From Limnohabitans sp. (lineage in GTDB: Bacteria > Pseudomonadota > Gammaproteobacteria > Burkholderiales > Burkholderiaceae_C), in the NCBI GenBank assembly GCA_018883305.1, contig VEQI01000141.1:1-7968 (forward strand): DNA of 7,968 bases, read 5' to 3'. Under the pieces are notes generated by a model. That model was not told the DNA's origin, did not search any database, and saw only the letters and a list, made by a program, of their open reading frames with translations. The position numbers were made by a program, and so were the translations under genes. Positions within the stretch are counted from its first letter, which is position 1. Each line of letters starts with the position of its first letter. This document shows, piece after piece, positions 6,503 through 7,968 of the stretch.

Positions 6503-7141
6503 ATGAAACCTGCCCAGATCTCCACATTTTTCGCCACGCTGCGACAGGCCAATCCCCTGCCGGTTTCCGAGCTGGAATACACCAGCGTCTTTGAATTGCT
6601 CGCCGCGGTGCTGCTGTCTGCACAAGCCACGGATGTGGGCGTGAACAAGGCCACACGTAAACTGTTCCCCGTGGCCAATACACCCGCGCGCATCCTGGCG
6701 TTGGGGCTGGAGGGACTGGAATCCTATATTCGTACCATCGGGCTATACCGCAGCAAGGCGCGGCATTTGATGCAGACGTGTCACATTCTGATGGCTCAGC
6801 ATGGGGGTGAGGTGCCGCGCTCACGTGAAGCCCTGGAGGCATTGCCGGGGGTGGGACGCAAGACCGCCAATGTGGTGCTCAACGTGGCCTTCGGCGAGCC
6901 CACGATGGCGGTGGATACGCATATTTTTCGTGTCAGCAATCGCACCGGTCTGGCGCCGGGGAAAACGCCCTTGGCCGTGGAGCAGTCACTGCTGGAGCGC
7001 GTGCCCGAGCCCTACCGGGTGCATGCGCATCACTGGCTGATCTTGCACGGGCGATACGTGTGTCAGGCCCGCAAGCCCTTGTGCTGGCAATGCCAGGTGG
7101 CGACCTGCTGCGACTTCAAGCCGAAAACGCCCGCGCCCTGA
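6503..7141 (+). CDS. nth: Endonuclease III (DNA glycosylase/AP lyase)
   Basis: A 212-residue protein (E. coli Nth is 211) that excises oxidised pyrimidines from DNA and cleaves the abasic site in base excision repair. The helix-hairpin-helix motif LPGVGRKTANVV holds the catalytic Lys120, and the catalytic Asp138 is in AVDTHIFRV; both fall at the E. coli numbering. Four cysteines, 187, 194, 197 and 203, fit the C-x6-C-x2-C-x5-C pattern that binds the [4Fe-4S] cluster. The FELLxAVLLSAQATDVxVNKAT segment (30-51) is also diagnostic. The start at 6503 is chosen because it gives a gap-free match in length to E. coli Nth. The frame is open upstream to a GTG at 6416, and no clear ribosome binding site precedes 6503, so the start rests on homology. 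It stands alone here, without the rsx/rnf genes that accompany nth in some bacteria. Confidence 0.97.
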   Translation: MKPAQISTFFATLRQANPLPVSELEYTSVFELLAAVLLSAQATDVGVNKATRKLFPVANTPARILALGLEGLESYIRTIGLYRSKARHLMQTCHILMAQHGGEVPRSREALEALPGVGRKTANVVLNVAFGEPTMAVDTHIFRVSNRTGLAPGKTPLAVEQSLLERVPEPYRVHAHHWLILHGRYVCQARKPLCWQCQVATCCDFKPKTPAP

Positions 7142-7209
7142 GGACAACCCGCACAGCGCGTTGCACGCACGGACCACGCATCGCGCATGGCGTGCGCACA
7201 GGCTCAAGG

Positions 7210-7440
7210 TCAGGCCACGTCCTCACGGGCCGTGGCAATCAACGCCTTGAGTCGGGACACATCGCCCACCTGATTGGCCAACAACAGGATGAGGCGGGCA
7301 TTGAGCAAGTGGCTTTGATCCTCGCTCAGGTCTTGATGCGCCTCCATCAGGCACTCATAAAACTCGTCGCTGGCCGCCGGGTCGGCCACGGGGGCCTGCC
7401 CGGGGAAATGCAGGTTGGGGATGAACTTCAGTTCAGACAT
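7210..7440 (-). CDS. DUF2783-like small protein
   Basis: A 76-residue acidic, probably cytoplasmic protein with no signal peptide or membrane segment. The start MSELKFIPNL, then DEFYECLMEAHQDLSEDQSHLLNARLILLLANQVGD (25-60) and a C-terminal helix, resemble the DUF2783 family as I remember it; this is recognition by pattern, not by search. The function is unknown. The central part reads as two amphipathic helices. The start at 7440 is chosen from the family-like N-terminus; no ribosome binding site is visible upstream, so translation may depend on the preceding gene. It lies 53 bases downstream of the Bug-protein gene on the same strand, suggesting cotranscription, with a perfect hairpin in the gap. 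It converges on nth, whose stop is 68 bases away. Confidence 0.75.
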   Translation of the reverse strand: MSELKFIPNLHFPGQAPVADPAASDEFYECLMEAHQDLSEDQSHLLNARLILLLANQVGDVSRLKALIATAREDVA

Positions 7441-7468
7441 GGCGAAACAGGGGTTATGGTCCAAGCAT

Positions 7469-7485
7469 GGGCACAGGATGTGCCC
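7469..7485 (-). repeat. Perfect hairpin between the Bug-protein and DUF2783-like genes
   Basis: GGGCACA and TGTGCCC form a perfect 7-bp stem with a 3-base loop. On the minus strand it lies 8 bases after the stop codon of the Bug-protein gene and 28 bases before the start of the small gene. No T-run follows on the minus strand, so a strong intrinsic terminator is unlikely; an attenuator or an mRNA-stabilising 3' hairpin would fit the position. On the plus strand a CTTT follows, but no plus-strand gene ends here. Confidence 0.6.
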
Positions 7486-7493
7486 GGCTTGCT

Positions 7494-7968
7494 TTAGTCG
7501 GCGTAGATGCCCGCCTTCTGGATCACTGGGCCCCACTTCTTGATTTCCGCCTCGAGATGCGTCTTCAAGCCTTGCGGGCTGATTTTGTCCATCGGCGGCA
7601 CATCCGAGCTCAATTCGGTCAGACGTTGCTTGACCGTGGGGTCTTGCACAGCCGTGCGCAAGGCCGCCACCAGTTTGTCGATCACGGCAGGCGGGGTTCC
7701 CTTGGGGGCATACATGCCATGCCACACCTTGACTTCAAACCCCTTGAGGCCTTGCTCGTCCAGGGTGGGCAGATTGGGCAGCGCTTGCAGTCGGTTAAGA
7801 GACGTTGCCCCGTAGGCCTTGACGCGTCCTTCACGAATCATGGGCACGGTCTGCGTGGTCTGGTCACACAGCAGGTCGACTTGTCCGCCCAGCAGGTCGT
7901 TCATGGCGGGGCCTGTTCCTTTGTAGGGAATGGTTTGCAGATCAATGCCGATCTGGCTGGTGAACAAC
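7494..7968 (-). CDS. Bug-family tripartite tricarboxylate transporter substrate-binding protein (TctC-like), C-terminal part
   Basis: The frame is open to the window edge and gives the last 157 or so residues of a protein that is normally about 320-330 long. The N-terminus and the expected signal peptide are outside the window. Hallmarks of the Bug/TctC periplasmic binding family are clear: IPYKGTGPAMNDLLGGQVDLL, then a DQTTQ segment in the position of the ligand-contacting aspartate loop, IREGRVKAYGATS, LPNLPTLDEQGLKGFEV, and a YAPKGTPPAVIDKL segment. Such proteins bind carboxylates and related small molecules in the periplasm, sometimes for TctAB transporters and often as orphans, expanded in number in Burkholderiales. 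The ligand cannot be deduced. The stop TAA is at 7494-7496. The DUF2783-like gene follows on the same strand. Confidence 0.93.
   Translation of the reverse strand, partial: LFTSQIGIDLQTIPYKGTGPAMNDLLGGQVDLLCDQTTQTVPMIREGRVKAYGATSLNRLQALPNLPTLDEQGLKGFEVKVWHGMYAPKGTPPAVIDKLVAALRTAVQDPTVKQRLTELSSDVPPMDKISPQGLKTHLEAEIKKWGPVIQKAGIYAD

Noticed and set aside
6314..6625. In-frame upstream extension of the aminotransferase (about 104 extra residues).
   Set aside because: It overlaps the start of nth on the other strand, has no family-like sequence, and homologues start near the MQFAQRL segment.
7142..7209. Possible terminator between nth and the DUF2783-like gene (GCGCA/TGCGC at 7183-7197; GCACGC with GCGTGC at 7163-7168 and 7190-7195).
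   Set aside because: Stems of 5-6 bp are expected by chance in such GC-rich sequence, the two alternatives exclude each other, and no T-run follows on either strand.

Overview
This window comes from a GC-rich betaproteobacterial chromosome. The GcvT, GcvH and GcvP sequences, the tandem glycine riboswitch, and a Bug-family (TctC-like) solute-binding protein together point to Burkholderiales, most likely Comamonadaceae. That placement is inferred from family resemblance; no search was run.

Layout, left to right. (1) Positions 1-404 hold the 3' end of an NAD-dependent epimerase/dehydratase gene, probably a D-erythronate dehydrogenase (DenD) type. (2) Positions 405-650 are a leader region with a two-aptamer glycine riboswitch (435-603), a likely -10 box just upstream, and a short expression platform ending in the gcvT ribosome binding site. 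(3) Positions 651-5109 are the glycine cleavage operon gcvT-gcvH-gcvP, complete, with family-typical lengths and intact catalytic residues. (4) A class I/II PLP-dependent aminotransferase (5117-6313, minus) converges on gcvP with only 7 bases between the stop codons. (5) A complete endonuclease III gene, nth (6503-7141, plus), is divergent from the aminotransferase. (6) A minus-strand pair closes the window: the C-terminal part of a Bug/TctC periplasmic binding protein (7494-7968, truncated by the window end), followed by a 76-residue DUF2783-like protein (7210-7440). A perfect hairpin lies between them.

How the genes work together. GcvT (aminomethyltransferase), GcvH (lipoyl carrier) and GcvP (glycine decarboxylase) are three of the four glycine cleavage components. 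The fourth, dihydrolipoamide dehydrogenase (L protein), is not here. The riboswitch should couple expression to free glycine. No intrinsic terminator is visible between the aptamers and gcvT, and a CTCC segment could mask the GGAG ribosome binding site, so control of translation initiation is the better guess. The other genes appear to be unrelated neighbours.

The window is ordinary housekeeping and accessory sequence. I see no CRISPR array, insertion sequence, phage gene, tRNA, rRNA or defence system, and nothing that amounts to a new biological system. The points worth a second look are mostly RNA-level: the riboswitch expression platform, a promoter that conflicts with a possible leader-linker helix, and several hairpins next to genes.
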